Shown: positions 1 to 9,233, counted from the stretch's first letter. The stretch: 52,200 nt of DNA from Pseudomonas sp. ACM7 (GCF_004136015.1 NZ_CP024866.1:4344563-4396762), one strand, 5' to 3'. The notes: a model not told the origin generated them from the letters alone. Program-made: numbers and translations.

Positions 1-28
1 CTTCGCGAGCAAGCCCGCTCCCACAGGG
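1..28. repeat. REP half-site (TGTGGGAGCGGGC type)
   Basis: The window opens with GCGAGCAAGCCCGCTCCCACA. This is one arm of the same palindromic family seen at 6880-6990, 28698-28721, 33341-33460, 34367-34471 and 35934-36020. The partner arm would lie before the window start. It is intergenic, as is usual for Pseudomonas REP elements. Confidence 0.7.
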
Positions 29-109
29 GTTAGGCATAACGGCCCGGCATTGGGGCAAGCCTGACGTGCGAAAAGTCGTTACTATAAGCGCCTCTTTGCC
101 TGCCTTGCC

Positions 110-607
110 ATGGACACCATGACCGAGAACGACTATCTGATCGCTTGGGGGCTCTACGCCTTCGCCGCTTTGGGCTGCCTGCTGGTGTGGATGCGCCTGA
201 CCCGCTGGATGTGGCGCTGGCTGCGTGAACCGTTACGGCTATTGGTTGCCGTGTTGCTGTTCAGCCCGACCATCATCGACCCGGTGAAGGAAAAGGTCGC
301 TCCGGCCATCGCCATTACTGCCCTTGATCTATTGTTCAAGGTCGGCAACAACGCCTGGCGGGCGGTTTCCGACCTGTTCATGTACGGCATGATCGCCTTC
401 GGCATTTACCTGGTATTCGTGGCGATCCGTTTCCCTATAGAACGTGCGTCCAACGCTCGCAAGGAACAGGCTGCCGCTGCCAAGGCTGCGGCCCGGGCCG
501 ATGACCCTGAAGAGGATCGTCCTTTCGGCGGTGCGGGCGATGATCGTTACGGTCGTCCACCGGTGCCGAGCAACCCTCAGCGATTGCGGGTCGAACCGCG
601 TCTGTAA
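110..607 (+). CDS. small inner-membrane protein, unknown function
   Basis: A 165-residue protein with three hydrophobic segments (about residues 8-28, 38-60 and 90-112). They are followed by a charged, Ala/Lys-rich cytoplasmic tail with a Pro/Arg-rich end. I recognise no catalytic motif. A second in-frame ATG at 119 is an equally good start, and no clear Shine-Dalgarno decides between them. It ends 32 bp before the amidotransferase gene on the same strand, so the two and the following DUF2937 gene may be cotranscribed. Codon use matches the neighbours, so it is very probably real; function is unknown. Confidence 0.75.
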   Translation: MDTMTENDYLIAWGLYAFAALGCLLVWMRLTRWMWRWLREPLRLLVAVLLFSPTIIDPVKEKVAPAIAITALDLLFKVGNNAWRAVSDLFMYGMIAFGIYLVFVAIRFPIERASNARKEQAAAAKAAARADDPEEDRPFGGAGDDRYGRPPVPSNPQRLRVEPRL

Positions 608-639
608 CCTTGCCCCTGCCTTTCAGCGAGAATCCGAGC

Positions 640-1416
640 ATGTGTGAGTTATTGGGCATGAGCGCCAATGTGCCGACCGATATCGTGTTCAGCTTCACCG
701 GGCTGATGCAGCGCGGCGGCCGCACCGGTCCGCACCGTGACGGCTGGGGCATCGCTTTTTACGAGGGCCGTGGCCTGCGCCTGTTTCAGGACCCGGCGGC
801 GAGCTGCGAATCCGAAGTCGCGAACCTGGTGCAACGCTATCCGATCAAGAGCGAAGTGGTGATCGGGCACATCCGCCAGGCCAACGTCGGCAAGGTCTGC
901 CTGTCCAATACCCATCCATTCGTGCGCGAGCTGTGGGGCCGTAACTGGTGTTTCGCCCATAACGGCCAGCTCGCGGAGTTTCAACCGATCAAGAGTTTTT
1001 ACCGCCCAGTCGGCGATACCGACAGCGAAGCGGCGTTCTGCGATTTGCTCAACCGCGTGCGCGCAGCGTTCCCGGAACCGGTAGAGGTCGAAGAACTGCT
1101 GCCAGACCTGGTGGCCGCCTGCGCCGAATACCGTAGCAAAGGCGTGTTCAACTGCCTGCTCAGCGATGGCGATTGGTTGTTCTGTTATTGCTCGACCAAA
1201 TTGGCGCAAATCACCCGTCGCGCGCCATTCGGCCCGGCGCGCTTGAAGGATGTCGATGTGATCGTCGATTTCCAGGCCGAAACCACGCCCAACGACGTGG
1301 TCACGGTGATCGCCACCGAACCCTTGACCGAAAACGAAACCTGGACCCGCTACGAACCGGGCCAATGGAGCCTCTGGCGACGCGGTGAATGCGTCAGCCA
1401 GGGCAAGACCGAATAA
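640..1416 (+). CDS. class II glutamine amidotransferase (YafJ-like)
   Basis: A 258-residue N-terminal-nucleophile glutamine amidotransferase of the stand-alone YafJ type, expected to release ammonia from glutamine; the acceptor reaction is not known. The ATG at 640 gives Met-Cys-Glu-Leu-Leu-Gly, putting the catalytic cysteine at residue 2 so that it is exposed after Met removal. An upstream TTG in frame at 610 would bury the cysteine and is rejected. Family motifs follow: GPHRDGWG with GIAFYEG (about residues 27-40), an N-terminal-domain THPF segment and FAHNGQL. The length is normal for the family. It lies between two small membrane-protein genes on the same strand, with a 12-bp gap to the next gene, which suggests an operon. 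Confidence 0.9.
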   Translation: MCELLGMSANVPTDIVFSFTGLMQRGGRTGPHRDGWGIAFYEGRGLRLFQDPAASCESEVANLVQRYPIKSEVVIGHIRQANVGKVCLSNTHPFVRELWGRNWCFAHNGQLAEFQPIKSFYRPVGDTDSEAAFCDLLNRVRAAFPEPVEVEELLPDLVAACAEYRSKGVFNCLLSDGDWLFCYCSTKLAQITRRAPFGPARLKDVDVIVDFQAETTPNDVVTVIATEPLTENETWTRYEPGQWSLWRRGECVSQGKTE

Positions 1417-1428
1417 GGATTTCCCTTC

Positions 1429-1971
1429 ATGTTGCTCAGTTATCTACGGCTGGTGTTGTTTGCAGCGGGCTTGTTGATCGGTGTCCAGGTGCCGGGGTTC
1501 ATCAGCGATTACGCCAAACGGGTCGAAGCGCATCTGATTGAGGCGCAGACCAGTCTGAGCGGTTTTCAGGGCACGGCGAATCAGTTCTTCAAGGGCGACA
1601 TGCAGGCGTTGGTGGCCCATTACCGCGGCAGCGAAGACCCGATTTTTCGCAGCGATGCTGACAGCCTGAGCACCTTGCTGACCCGTCAGCTGGCGCTCGA
1701 CAAACAGTTCCAGGCCATGCAGGGGCCGTGGTACATCCGCTTCCTGCAGGTTGCACTGGCGGCTGATCCGGATATTCGCAAGGAAACCTGGAACGGCTAC
1801 AGCTACCAGATCCTGCTGACGCCGGAAGCGATGATCTGGGGCATGAGCGGAGCGTTGCTGTTGTCGTTCGGCATTGAATGCCTGTTCCGTCTGATCGACT
1901 GGGTGGTACTGGGCGGCAAACGCCTGCGCCAGAGCCGACCGATCGAAGATCGGGATGTGCGGGGGTTGTAA
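1429..1971 (+). CDS. DUF2937 family membrane protein
   Basis: A 180-residue protein with an N-terminal membrane anchor (about residues 3-22), a soluble middle part of roughly 100 residues and a C-terminal hydrophobic segment (about residues 130-165). This matches the DUF2937 layout known from proteobacteria; no function is established. The start ATG at 1429 has an AAGGA Shine-Dalgarno 9 bp upstream. It begins 12 bp after the amidotransferase stop. The gene is followed at once by a strong palindrome that probably ends transcription. Confidence 0.8.
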   Translation: MLLSYLRLVLFAAGLLIGVQVPGFISDYAKRVEAHLIEAQTSLSGFQGTANQFFKGDMQALVAHYRGSEDPIFRSDADSLSTLLTRQLALDKQFQAMQGPWYIRFLQVALAADPDIRKETWNGYSYQILLTPEAMIWGMSGALLLSFGIECLFRLIDWVVLGGKRLRQSRPIEDRDVRGL

Positions 1972-1972
1972 C

Positions 1973-2054
1973 AGCAAAAGATCGCAGCCTTCGGCAGCTC
2001 CTACATTGGAATGCGTTCCCCTGTAGGAGCTGCCGAAGGCTGCGATCTTTTGCT
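1973..2054. repeat. REP doublet / bidirectional terminator
   Basis: Perfect 33-bp inverted arms at 1973-2005 and 2022-2054, separated by 16 bp. The core is GCAGCCTTCGGCAGCTCCTA and the arms are flanked by AAAAGATC/GATCTTTT. It sits between the convergent DUF2937 and LysR genes, two bases from the LysR stop, so it can act as a terminator in both directions. Same REP family as 12135-12165, 17788-17892, 21907-22012 and 23367-23470. Confidence 0.85.
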
Positions 2055-2056
2055 CT

Positions 2057-2971
2057 TCAACGACTCAAAGTGATGTAATCCTCACCCACCTTCTTCGCAT
2101 ACCCGTCCAGCACCTGCTGACACAACGAAACAATCTCCTCGACCCATTCCACGCCAACCCGCCACGACACCACCACCTGCAAATTCGGTGGACGTTGATC
2201 GATGGCCAGCAAGGTCAATTCCCCCCGCGCCAGTTCCTCGGCTACCAGCACCGGTGGCAGCGCGCCAATACCGAAACCGTCCCGCAGCAACCGGGTGATC
2301 GCCGATACCGAGTTCACGCAGTTCAACCGTGGCGTCATGATGCCGTTGGCCTGCATCAGGGCGAGAATCTCCTGATGCGGATGGGAGTTTTTCGAATAGG
2401 TAATGATCCGTTCCCGCGCCAGGTCGGCAATACCTGAATACTCGCGGTTGTAGATCGAATTCGTAGCCACAATCCAGCCCATCGGGTGACTGGCCAGCTC
2501 AAGGCTGCGCACACTTTCCTGACGCAACAGGTCGGTTTGCAGGATCAGATCGAGAAAGCCTTTTTGCAGCTGATCGCAGAGGTTGAGCGCGGTATCGGCC
2601 ACCAACTCGATTTCCACCAGCGGATAGTGATCCATCATGTGCGCCACCAACGGGCTCAGCCAGGTATGGATGACCGTGTCCATCACGCCGATGCGAACCC
2701 GTCCGACCTTGCTCGAGCGGGTTTCGATCGACTGCTTGAGGGCTTGCATGGTGTCCATCATTTGCTCGGCGTACTCGAGCACTTTCAAGCCTTCGGGCGT
2801 CAGGCTCACGCCACGTGAATCTCGCAGGAACAGCTTCACCCCGAGCTCGCCTTCGAGCACGGCAATGCGGCTGGAAACCGACGCCTGGGTGGTGAAGAGC
2901 TTGTCTGCCGTCAGGCGAAAACTCTTGAGTCGGGCGACCCAGACAAAGGTCTCGAGAAACTTCAGGTTCAT
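2057..2971 (-). CDS. LysR-family regulator of the 5-oxoproline genes
   Basis: A 304-residue LysR-type regulator. The N-terminal winged helix-turn-helix (about residues 3-62) contains the typical ADKLFTTQASVSSRI recognition region. A substrate-binding-like effector domain follows, starting near VGRVRIGVMD (residue 90). The length is standard. It is transcribed divergently from the MFS transporter and pxpABC, the classical arrangement for a LysR activator controlling its neighbour; the inducer is presumably 5-oxoproline or a related metabolite (inference). The intergenic region holds a short palindrome at 2990-2999 that could be part of its binding site. The Shine-Dalgarno is weak. Confidence 0.88.
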   Translation of the reverse strand: MNLKFLETFVWVARLKSFRLTADKLFTTQASVSSRIAVLEGELGVKLFLRDSRGVSLTPEGLKVLEYAEQMMDTMQALKQSIETRSSKVGRVRIGVMDTVIHTWLSPLVAHMMDHYPLVEIELVADTALNLCDQLQKGFLDLILQTDLLRQESVRSLELASHPMGWIVATNSIYNREYSGIADLARERIITYSKNSHPHQEILALMQANGIMTPRLNCVNSVSAITRLLRDGFGIGALPPVLVAEELARGELTLLAIDQRPPNLQVVVSWRVGVEWVEEIVSLCQQVLDGYAKKVGEDYITLSR

Positions 2972-2989
2972 GGGGTCTGCTCGGGGATA

Positions 2990-2999
2990 AAGAATTCTT
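2990..2999. promoter_or_regulatory. candidate LysR operator in divergent intergenic region
   Basis: The perfect palindrome AAGAATTCTT lies 19 bp upstream of the LysR start codon, in the 159-bp divergent space between the regulator (2971) and the MFS gene (3131). LysR proteins usually bind imperfect dyads at such positions. The assignment rests on position and symmetry only. Confidence 0.3.
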
Positions 3000-3130
3000 A
3001 TGTCTAGGGCGGGGTTTTATTAGTTGGACGTAGCAGGGCAAGGCGCCCAAAAATCGGGCCATCCGGTTCCCACGATAGGCGTCGTCGGGGCTCAGAACAA
3101 TACCAATAAAAATTAGCGCGGAGATTTGCC

Positions 3131-4417
3131 ATGAGTGCGCCCGACACGCTCGACATCCCCAAAGCCACGGTTCGTCCTGGACCTTTCGACTGGTACCGCA
3201 ACATCAACAAGCAGGAACGCCGCACCTTCTGGAGCTGCAAGATCGGCTATGGCCTGGACGGCATGGACACGCAGATGCTCAGCTTCGTGGTGCCGACCCT
3301 GATTGCGATGTGGGGCATCACCACCGGCGAGGCCGGGTTGATTCACACCAGCACCCTGATCGCCTCGGCTATCGGCGGTTGGGTGGCGGGGATTCTGTCC
3401 GACCGAATCGGTCGCGTACGCACCTTGCAACTCACCGTGCTGTGGTTCGCCTTTTTCACCTTCCTCTGCGGCTTTGCCCAAAACTACGAACAACTGCTGA
3501 TCAGCCGCACGCTGATGGGCTTCGGTTTCGGCGGCGAATGGACCGCTGGCGCGGTGCTGATGGGTGAAGTGATTCGCGCCAAGGACCGGGGCAAGGCTGT
3601 TGGCATGGTGCAATCCGGCTGGGCATTGGGTTGGGGACTGACTGCGATTTTGTATGCGCTGCTGTTCTCGGTGCTGCCACCGGAAGACGCCTGGCGCGCA
3701 CTGTTCATCCTTGGCATCGTGCCGGCGATCTTTGTGATCTTCGTCCGCCGACTGGTCAAGGACCCGGAAATCTATCGCGAAGCCAAGGCTAAGCAAGAGC
3801 CCAGCAATCCGGCAAAATTCTACGAGATATTTGCTCCCGGCATCCTTTTCACCACGATTCGCGCGTCGGTGCTGACCACCGGTGCTCTGGGCGGTTACTA
3901 CGCGATCACCTCCTGGTTGCCGACGTTTCTGAAGAACGAACGCGGTTTGAGCGTACTCGGTACGGGCGGTTATCTGGCGATGGTGATCGTCGGTTCCTAC
4001 GTCGGTTACGTCATCAGTGCGTATTTGACTGACATCCTCGGGCGTAAAAAGAACTTCATTCTGTTCGCGGTCGGCTCGTTCACCATTGTTCTGCTCTACA
4101 CCCAATTGCCGGTGAGCAATGGCGTGATGCTCTGGCTAGGCTTTCCTCTGGGCTTCTTCGCCTCGGGGATCTTCAGCGGCATGGGCGCGTTTTTGACCGA
4201 GCTGTTTCCAACACGGATTCGCGGTTCGGGTCAGGGCTTTTGCTACAACATTGGTCGGGCGCTGGCGGCGTTGTTCCCGCTGTTGATCGGCTTGATGAGC
4301 CAGAAGGTGCCATTGAGCGTGGGAATCGGTGCTTTTGCGGCAGTGTCCTACGGGGTGGTGATCCTAGCGGCCCTGAGTCTGCCGGAAACCCGTGGCAAGC
4401 AACTCGAAGCCCAATAA
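3131..4417 (+). CDS. MFS transporter, probable 5-oxoproline/organic acid:H+ symporter
   Basis: A 428-residue major facilitator protein with about 12 hydrophobic segments. The loop 2-3 signature is DRIGRVRTLQ (about residue 92), the segment GFGFGGEWTAGAVLMGE follows (about residue 128), and the C-terminal LPETRGKQLE is typical of metabolite/organic-acid symporters. The ATG at 3131 has GGAGA 7-11 bp upstream. It lies between a divergent LysR gene and pxpABC, so I infer that it imports 5-oxoproline or a related acid; the substrate cannot be read from the sequence. The gap to pxpA is 78 bp, so cotranscription is possible. Confidence 0.9.
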   Translation: MSAPDTLDIPKATVRPGPFDWYRNINKQERRTFWSCKIGYGLDGMDTQMLSFVVPTLIAMWGITTGEAGLIHTSTLIASAIGGWVAGILSDRIGRVRTLQLTVLWFAFFTFLCGFAQNYEQLLISRTLMGFGFGGEWTAGAVLMGEVIRAKDRGKAVGMVQSGWALGWGLTAILYALLFSVLPPEDAWRALFILGIVPAIFVIFVRRLVKDPEIYREAKAKQEPSNPAKFYEIFAPGILFTTIRASVLTTGALGGYYAITSWLPTFLKNERGLSVLGTGGYLAMVIVGSYVGYVISAYLTDILGRKKNFILFAVGSFTIVLLYTQLPVSNGVMLWLGFPLGFFASGIFSGMGAFLTELFPTRIRGSGQGFCYNIGRALAALFPLLIGLMSQKVPLSVGIGAFAAVSYGVVILAALSLPETRGKQLEAQ

Positions 4418-4495
4418 CTTAATGCCCAGCAACTGATAATCTGCGGGCAAATGCCTTACAGATAGAAAAGAATAAAACTTACAGGAGTGTTCACC

Positions 4496-5248
4496 GTGAG
4501 CCGCCTGCTATTGAACTGCGACATCGGCGAGAGTTTCGGCAACTGGACCATGGGTCTGGACGCCGAGGTCATGCCCTTCATCGATTGCGCCAACATTGCC
4601 TGCGGCTTCCATGCCGGCGATCCGAGCATCATGCGCAAGACCGTCAGTCTGGCCTTGAGCAACGGGGTGCAGATCGGTGCTCATCCGGCCTATCAGGACC
4701 TTGTGGGGTTCGGCCGCCGTTCCATGGCTTATACCGCCCAGGAACTTCAGGACATTGTGCATTACCAGATCGGCGCCCTCGACGGCATTTGCCGGGCTCA
4801 GGGTGGGCGGGTGAGTTACGTCAAGCCGCACGGCGCGATGTACAACGACATGATGGCCAACCCGGCGCAATTGCGCGCAGTGCTTCAGGCTGTGGCGTCC
4901 TATGATCGTGAGTTACCGCTGATGTTGATGGCCACTCGCGACAACAGCGCAGCCCAGCAGTTGGGCGATGAATACGGCGTAACCCTGTGGTTCGAAGCCT
5001 TCGCCGATCGCGCTTACGACAGTGCGGGAATGCTGGTCTCGCGGCAACTGCCGGGCGCGGTGCATCACGATCCCGAAACAATCATCGAGCAGGCGCTGAC
5101 CATTGCCCGCGGCGGCAACCTCACGGCCAGCGATGGCAGTGCCTTGCACTTGCAGGCCAATACCCTTTGCGTACACGGCGACAATGCCAGTTCGGTAGCC
5201 GCCGTGCGGCGTATTCGCGAAGCACTTGATCAGCAGAGCGCGCCATGA
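4496..5248 (+). CDS. pxpA: 5-oxoprolinase subunit A (LamB/YcsF family)
   Basis: A 250-residue subunit of the ATP-dependent 5-oxoprolinase PxpABC, which opens pyroglutamate to glutamate. Family motifs are [12 protein letters not shown] at the start, [27 protein letters not shown] and [10 protein letters not shown], all at the expected positions. I choose the GTG at 4496 because an AGGAG lies 8 bp upstream; the longer GTG start at 4487 would overlap that ribosome binding site. The stop overlaps the pxpB start by 4 bp (ATGA), giving translational coupling. The MFS transporter lies upstream. Confidence 0.94.
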   Translation: MSRLLLNCDIGESFGNWTMGLDAEVMPFIDCANIACGFHAGDPSIMRKTVSLALSNGVQIGAHPAYQDLVGFGRRSMAYTAQELQDIVHYQIGALDGICRAQGGRVSYVKPHGAMYNDMMANPAQLRAVLQAVASYDRELPLMLMATRDNSAAQQLGDEYGVTLWFEAFADRAYDSAGMLVSRQLPGAVHHDPETIIEQALTIARGGNLTASDGSALHLQANTLCVHGDNASSVAAVRRIREALDQQSAP

Positions 5249-5949
5249 AAATCCGGGTCGAAGTGGTGGCGCTGGATTGCTTGATGGTCCGTCTGTTTGA
5301 TGAGATCAGCGAGGCCAACATGCCGTGGATGCTCGCCGCCAGTGAAAGTCTGCGGGCTGCATTCGCCGGGCATCTGATCGATCTGGTGCCGTCCTATACG
5401 ACGTTGATGGTGCATTACGATCTGACCGCGTTGAGTCCGGCCCAGGCTCGGGAGCTGATCGCCGAGGCCTTGATCGATCTGTCGCCCAACGCCTGCACCC
5501 GCGGCAAATGTCATGTGTTGCCGGTCTGGTATGACTTGAGCGTTGGCCCGGAGTTGAGCCTGTTGTCCCTGCGCAGCGGATTGGCCGTGGATGAAGTGAT
5601 CCGTCGCCACAGCGAGCGCGAGTATCAGGTATTCGCCTTGGGTTTCGCGCCGGGTTTCGCCTTCATGGGGCTGGTGGAAGAAGCGCTGGCGGCGCCGCGT
5701 CTGAACACTCCGCGTAAAAAGGTGGCCGCCGGCAGTGTCGGCATCGCCGAACGCCAAACGGCCGCTTACCCGGTGGTGTCCCCCGGTGGCTGGAATCTGA
5801 TCGGTCGCACCCCGGCCAAATTGTTCGACCGCGAACGCGACGGCTACAGCCTGATGCAACCAGGCGACACGGTGCGCTTCGAAGCCGTCAGCCATGCCGA
5901 ATTCATCAATCTGGGCGGTGATGACACGCCGTTGGAGGCGCAGGCATGA
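5245..5949 (+). CDS. pxpB: 5-oxoprolinase subunit B (KipI family)
   Basis: A 234-residue protein of the KipI/PxpB family (AHS1 domain). Characteristic segments are [17 protein letters not shown] (about residue 131), [17 protein letters not shown] and [12 protein letters not shown] (about residue 177). In the complex it works with PxpC; in Bacillus the homologue KipI also inhibits the sporulation kinase KinA. It is coupled on both sides by 4-bp ATGA overlaps with pxpA and pxpC, which supports a fixed-stoichiometry complex. The length is normal. Confidence 0.94.
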   Translation: MKIRVEVVALDCLMVRLFDEISEANMPWMLAASESLRAAFAGHLIDLVPSYTTLMVHYDLTALSPAQARELIAEALIDLSPNACTRGKCHVLPVWYDLSVGPELSLLSLRSGLAVDEVIRRHSEREYQVFALGFAPGFAFMGLVEEALAAPRLNTPRKKVAAGSVGIAERQTAAYPVVSPGGWNLIGRTPAKLFDRERDGYSLMQPGDTVRFEAVSHAEFINLGGDDTPLEAQA

Positions 5950-6872
5950 GCCGTCTATCAATAGAAGCGAGTACACCGCTGTGCCTGTTGCAGGACGCTG
6001 GCCGTTTCGGCGTGCGGCATTTGGGCGTGACCCAGGGCGGGGCGGCGGACTGGCGATCAATGTCGTGGGCTAATTGGTTGCTGGGCAATGGCCTGGAAGC
6101 ACCGGTGATTGAAATCACCCTGGGTGGGTTCACCGTCGTTGCCGAAGAGGATTGCGTGCTGGCCTTGGCCGGAGCGGATCTGGGGGCACAGGTGGATGGC
6201 GAGGCGTTGGCACCGTGGCGCAGTTTCAGGCTGAACAAAGGTCAGCAATTGCAATTCACTCAGCCGCTGCTTGGGGCTCGGGCATATTTGGCGGCCCCGG
6301 GCGGATTTGATGCGCCAAAGGTGTTGGGCAGCAGCGCAACGGTGGTCCGTGAGGAGCTCGGTGGGCTGGATGGCATGGGCCGGGCGTTGGCCAAAGATGC
6401 GCAGTTGAGCTACTCCGGGAGCTCGCTGCTACTGATACGGGAATTGGCGCGCGAACAGGTGCCGGATTTCAAACTCAACGCGCCACTGGACCTGGTGCTC
6501 GGTGCCCAGATCGGCGAGTTCAGTGGACAGAGTTCGTTTGACGCGTTCAACAGCATCTGGACCCTCGACAGCCGTGCCGACCGGATGGGCATCCGCTTGC
6601 TGGGAACGGCGTTGCAGTATCAGGGTAAGCCGATGATTTCCGAAGGCATCCCGCTGGGTGCGGTTCAGGTGCCGCCGGACGGGCAGCCAATTGTGTTGCT
6701 CAATGATCGGCAGACCATTGGTGGCTATCCGCGATTGGGCGCCTTGACGCCGTTGGCACTGGCGCGACTGGCGCAGTGTCTGCCGGGAACGCAGGTACGG
6801 TTGAAGCCGGTGGTGCAGGAAGTCGCGCATCGGGAGCAGCTCGAGTACCTACGCCGGTTTGTGAACCGCTAA
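5946..6872 (+). CDS. pxpC: 5-oxoprolinase subunit C (biotin-dependent carboxyltransferase-like, KipA family)
   Basis: A 308-residue AHS2-domain protein. Recognisable segments are LLQDAGRFGVRHLGVTQGGAAD near the N-terminus, APGGFDAPKVLGSSAT in the middle and SEGIPLGAVQVPPDGQPIVLLNDRQTIGGYPRLG toward the C-terminus (given as consecutive blocks). It completes the PxpABC 5-oxoprolinase. The start codon overlaps the pxpB stop by 4 bp. Downstream lies a REP pair and then the convergent VWA gene. Confidence 0.93.
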   Translation: MSRLSIEASTPLCLLQDAGRFGVRHLGVTQGGAADWRSMSWANWLLGNGLEAPVIEITLGGFTVVAEEDCVLALAGADLGAQVDGEALAPWRSFRLNKGQQLQFTQPLLGARAYLAAPGGFDAPKVLGSSATVVREELGGLDGMGRALAKDAQLSYSGSSLLLIRELAREQVPDFKLNAPLDLVLGAQIGEFSGQSSFDAFNSIWTLDSRADRMGIRLLGTALQYQGKPMISEGIPLGAVQVPPDGQPIVLLNDRQTIGGYPRLGALTPLALARLAQCLPGTQVRLKPVVQEVAHREQLEYLRRFVNR

Positions 6873-6879
6873 AAGCATC

Positions 6880-6990
6880 GTCGGAACGCCGCCCGGAGCA
6901 AGCTGGCTCCCACATTGGATCGTTGTTGCCCACACATTTTGTGAACGACACATTCCCCTGTGGGAGCGAGCTTGCTCGCGATGGCGTCCG
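6880..6990. repeat. REP pair between convergent genes
   Basis: Two inverted arms with the cores GGAGCAAGCTGGCTCCCACA (about 6895-6914) and TGTGGGAGCGAGCTTGCTCG (from 6959), followed by CGATGGCGTCCG. They lie between the pxpC stop and the VWA-protein stop. The left arm is diverged. It may act as a transcription barrier between the convergent genes. Confidence 0.75.
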
Positions 6991-7003
6991 GTCAGGCACC
7001 GAG

Positions 7004-8182
7004 TTATTTGGAAAGAAACCGCATCCCTTCTTCCAACCCCCGCAATGTCAGCGGGTACATCTGGTCGTTAATCAAGTCCCGCACGATGTTGGTCGACGAC
7101 GTATAACCCCACGTATCTTTCGGATACGGGTTGATCCAGATGACCTTCTTGTACTTCTCCATGAACCGCTGCATCCACACATAACCCGCTTCTTCGTTCC
7201 AGTGCTCGACGCTGCCGCCGGCCTGGGTGATTTCATACGGCGCCATGGCGGCGTCACCGATGAAGATCACTTTGTAGTCGGCGCCGTATTTGTGCAGCAG
7301 ATCCTGGGTCGAGGTGCGCTCGGAAGTGCGGCGCATGTTGTTCTTCCACACCGATTCATAAATGAAGTTGTGGAAGTAGAAATACTCCAGGTGCTTGAAC
7401 TCGGTCTTGCAGGCCGAAAACAGCTCTTCGCAGATCTTCACGTGGGCGTCCATCGAGCCGCCGATGTCGAACAGCAGCAACAACTTGACGGTGTTGCGCC
7501 GCTCCGGACGCATCTGGATGTTCAGCAGCCCGGCATCTCGCGCGGTGTGGTCGATGGTGCCATCGATGTCCAGTTCTTCCGCCGCACCCTGGCGCGCGAA
7601 TTTGCGCAACCGACGCAGGGCGACCTTGATGTTGCGGGTGCCCAATTCGACCGAATCGTCGAGGTTCTTGTATTCGCGCTGATCCCAGACCTTGACCGCT
7701 TTGCCCTGACGCTTGCCGGCATCGCCGACCCGAATGCCTTCCGGGTTGAAGCCCCCGGAGCCAAACGGACTGGTGCCACCAGTGCCGATCCACTTGTTAC
7801 CGCCGGCATGACGTTCTTTCTGTTCTTCGAGGCGTTTCTTGAACTCTTCGATCAGCTTGTCCAGGCCGCCGAGAGACTGGATCGCCGCCCGCTCTTCTTC
7901 GGTCAGCGAACGCTCGAACTCCTTGCGCAGCCAGTCTTCCGGGATCAATGCCTGAAGGTGATCGTCAAGTTTTTCCAGGCCGTTGAAGTAGGCACCGAAC
8001 GCGCGGTCGAATTTGTCGAAATGCTTTTCGTCCTTCACCAGAATCGCCCGGGACAGGTAATAAAACTCGTCCATGTCGGCGAAGGTCACGCGCTGCTTCA
8101 GCGCGTTGATCAGGTCCAGCAACTCCCGTACCGAGACCGGCACTTTGGCTGCGCGCATTTCATTGAACAGGTTGAGCAGCAT
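7004..8182 (-). CDS. CoxE-like VWA domain protein
   Basis: A 392-residue protein with a helical N-terminal half, a charged linker (about residues 85-130), a Gly-rich segment (131-145) and a C-terminal von Willebrand A domain. The metal-site motif reads DIGGSMD (residues 239-245), so the usual first serine of DxSxS is a glycine. The start is 11 bp after the stop of the MoxR-type ATPase gene. MoxR/VWA pairs act as chaperone-like machines that insert cofactors or remodel partner complexes. No partner enzyme gene is adjacent, so the client is unknown. The large open frame opposite (6776-8464, plus strand) is a shadow. Confidence 0.9.
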   Translation of the reverse strand: MLLNLFNEMRAAKVPVSVRELLDLINALKQRVTFADMDEFYYLSRAILVKDEKHFDKFDRAFGAYFNGLEKLDDHLQALIPEDWLRKEFERSLTEEERAAIQSLGGLDKLIEEFKKRLEEQKERHAGGNKWIGTGGTSPFGSGGFNPEGIRVGDAGKRQGKAVKVWDQREYKNLDDSVELGTRNIKVALRRLRKFARQGAAEELDIDGTIDHTARDAGLLNIQMRPERRNTVKLLLLFDIGGSMDAHVKICEELFSACKTEFKHLEYFYFHNFIYESVWKNNMRRTSERTSTQDLLHKYGADYKVIFIGDAAMAPYEITQAGGSVEHWNEEAGYVWMQRFMEKYKKVIWINPYPKDTWGYTSSTNIVRDLINDQMYPLTLRGLEEGMRFLSK

Positions 8183-8193
8183 GGCGTTTGCCC

Positions 8194-9039
8194 TTATCGA
8201 GTGCCGCGACGGCTCATGAACGCCAGACGCTCAAGCAACTGCACGTCCTGTTCGTTCTTCACCAAAGCGCCTGCCAGCGGCGGAATCGCTTTGGTCGGAT
8301 CGCGTTCGCGCAGTACTGCTTCACCGATGTTGTCGGCCATCAGCAGTTTCAGCCAGTCCACCAGTTCGGAGGTCGATGGCTTCTTCTTCAGGCCCGGTAC
8401 CTTGCGCACGTCGAAGAACACGTCCAGCGCTTCGCTGACCAGGTCTTTCTTGATGTTCGGGTAGTGCACGTCGACGATCCTCTGCATCGTGACGCGGTCG
8501 GGAAAAGCGATGTAATGGAAGAAGCAGCGGCGCAGGAAGGCGTCCGGCAGCTCTTTCTCGTTATTGGAAGTAATGATGATGATCGGGCGTTTCTTGGCTT
8601 TGATGGTCTCGTCGATCTCGTAAACGTAGAACTCCATCTTGTCGAGTTCTTGCAGCAAGTCGTTCGGGAACTCGATGTCGGCCTTGTCGATTTCGTCGAT
8701 CAGCAGGATCACCCGCTCTTCGGATTCGAAGGCTTCCCAGAGCTTGCCCTTTTTCAGGTAATTGCGAACGTCGTGGACCTTTTCGGTGCCCAGCTGCGAG
8801 TCGCGCAGACGGCTGACCGCGTCGTACTCGTACAGGCCTTGATGCGCTTTGGTGGTGGATTTGATGTGCCAAGTGATCAGTTTGGCGCCGAAGGACTCGG
8901 CCAGTTGCTCGGCGAGCATGGTTTTACCAGTGCCCGGCTCGCCCTTGACCAGCAGCGGGCGCTCCAGAGTGATGGCGGCGTTGACCGCCAGCTTCAGGTC
9001 ATCGGTGGCGACGTAGGCCTGGGTGCCTTCGAACTTCAT
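8194..9039 (-). CDS. MoxR-family AAA+ ATPase
   Basis: A 281-residue AAA+ protein. It has Walker A GEPGTGKT (residues 33-40), Walker B ILLIDEID (111-118), a sensor-1 region IIIITSNNEKELPDAFLRRC and the arginine finger region that follows. The C-terminal lid is helical. Genomic pairing with the VWA protein immediately downstream (11-bp gap) is the hallmark of MoxR systems, in which the ATPase ring loads or remodels targets bound by the VWA partner. The ATG at 9039 begins MKFEGTQAYV. The length is normal for the family. Confidence 0.93.
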   Translation of the reverse strand: MKFEGTQAYVATDDLKLAVNAAITLERPLLVKGEPGTGKTMLAEQLAESFGAKLITWHIKSTTKAHQGLYEYDAVSRLRDSQLGTEKVHDVRNYLKKGKLWEAFESEERVILLIDEIDKADIEFPNDLLQELDKMEFYVYEIDETIKAKKRPIIIITSNNEKELPDAFLRRCFFHYIAFPDRVTMQRIVDVHYPNIKKDLVSEALDVFFDVRKVPGLKKKPSTSELVDWLKLLMADNIGEAVLRERDPTKAIPPLAGALVKNEQDVQLLERLAFMSRRGTR

Positions 9040-9208
9040 CTGCTAATCCTCGAACGGTAACGCCGACCTGAACGAGGCAGGGGTGGGCGCAATAATTGTA
9101 GTACCCGACTATAACGCGGTGCCCGGTCGACTGTGAACGCAGACGGCTTATTCAGTCTCTGAATGGGGCGTCACATCTTGACTCAGTCTCGGCTGCTTGC
9201 CAGTATTG

Positions 9209-9233
9209 AGCTATCGCCATTTTGGCGATAGCT
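9209..9233. promoter_or_regulatory. perfect palindrome upstream of the DUF4160/DUF2442 pair (candidate operator)
   Basis: The 11-bp perfect arms AGCTATCGCCA and TGGCGATAGCT are separated by TTT and end 7 bp before the DUF4160 start codon. A TTGACT box at 9178-9183 lies upstream, with only a weak -10 around 9201-9206. The site would therefore cover the transcription start or leader. The second gene of the pair carries a helix-turn-helix, so autoregulation through this site is plausible. As RNA it could instead form a hairpin next to the start codon. Confidence 0.55.

Noticed and set aside
6776..8464. 562-codon open frame on the plus strand opposite the VWA and MoxR genes
   Set aside because: The minus-strand frames have clear AAA+ and VWA motifs. 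The plus frame is rich in His/Val/Gln shadow composition and has no domain.
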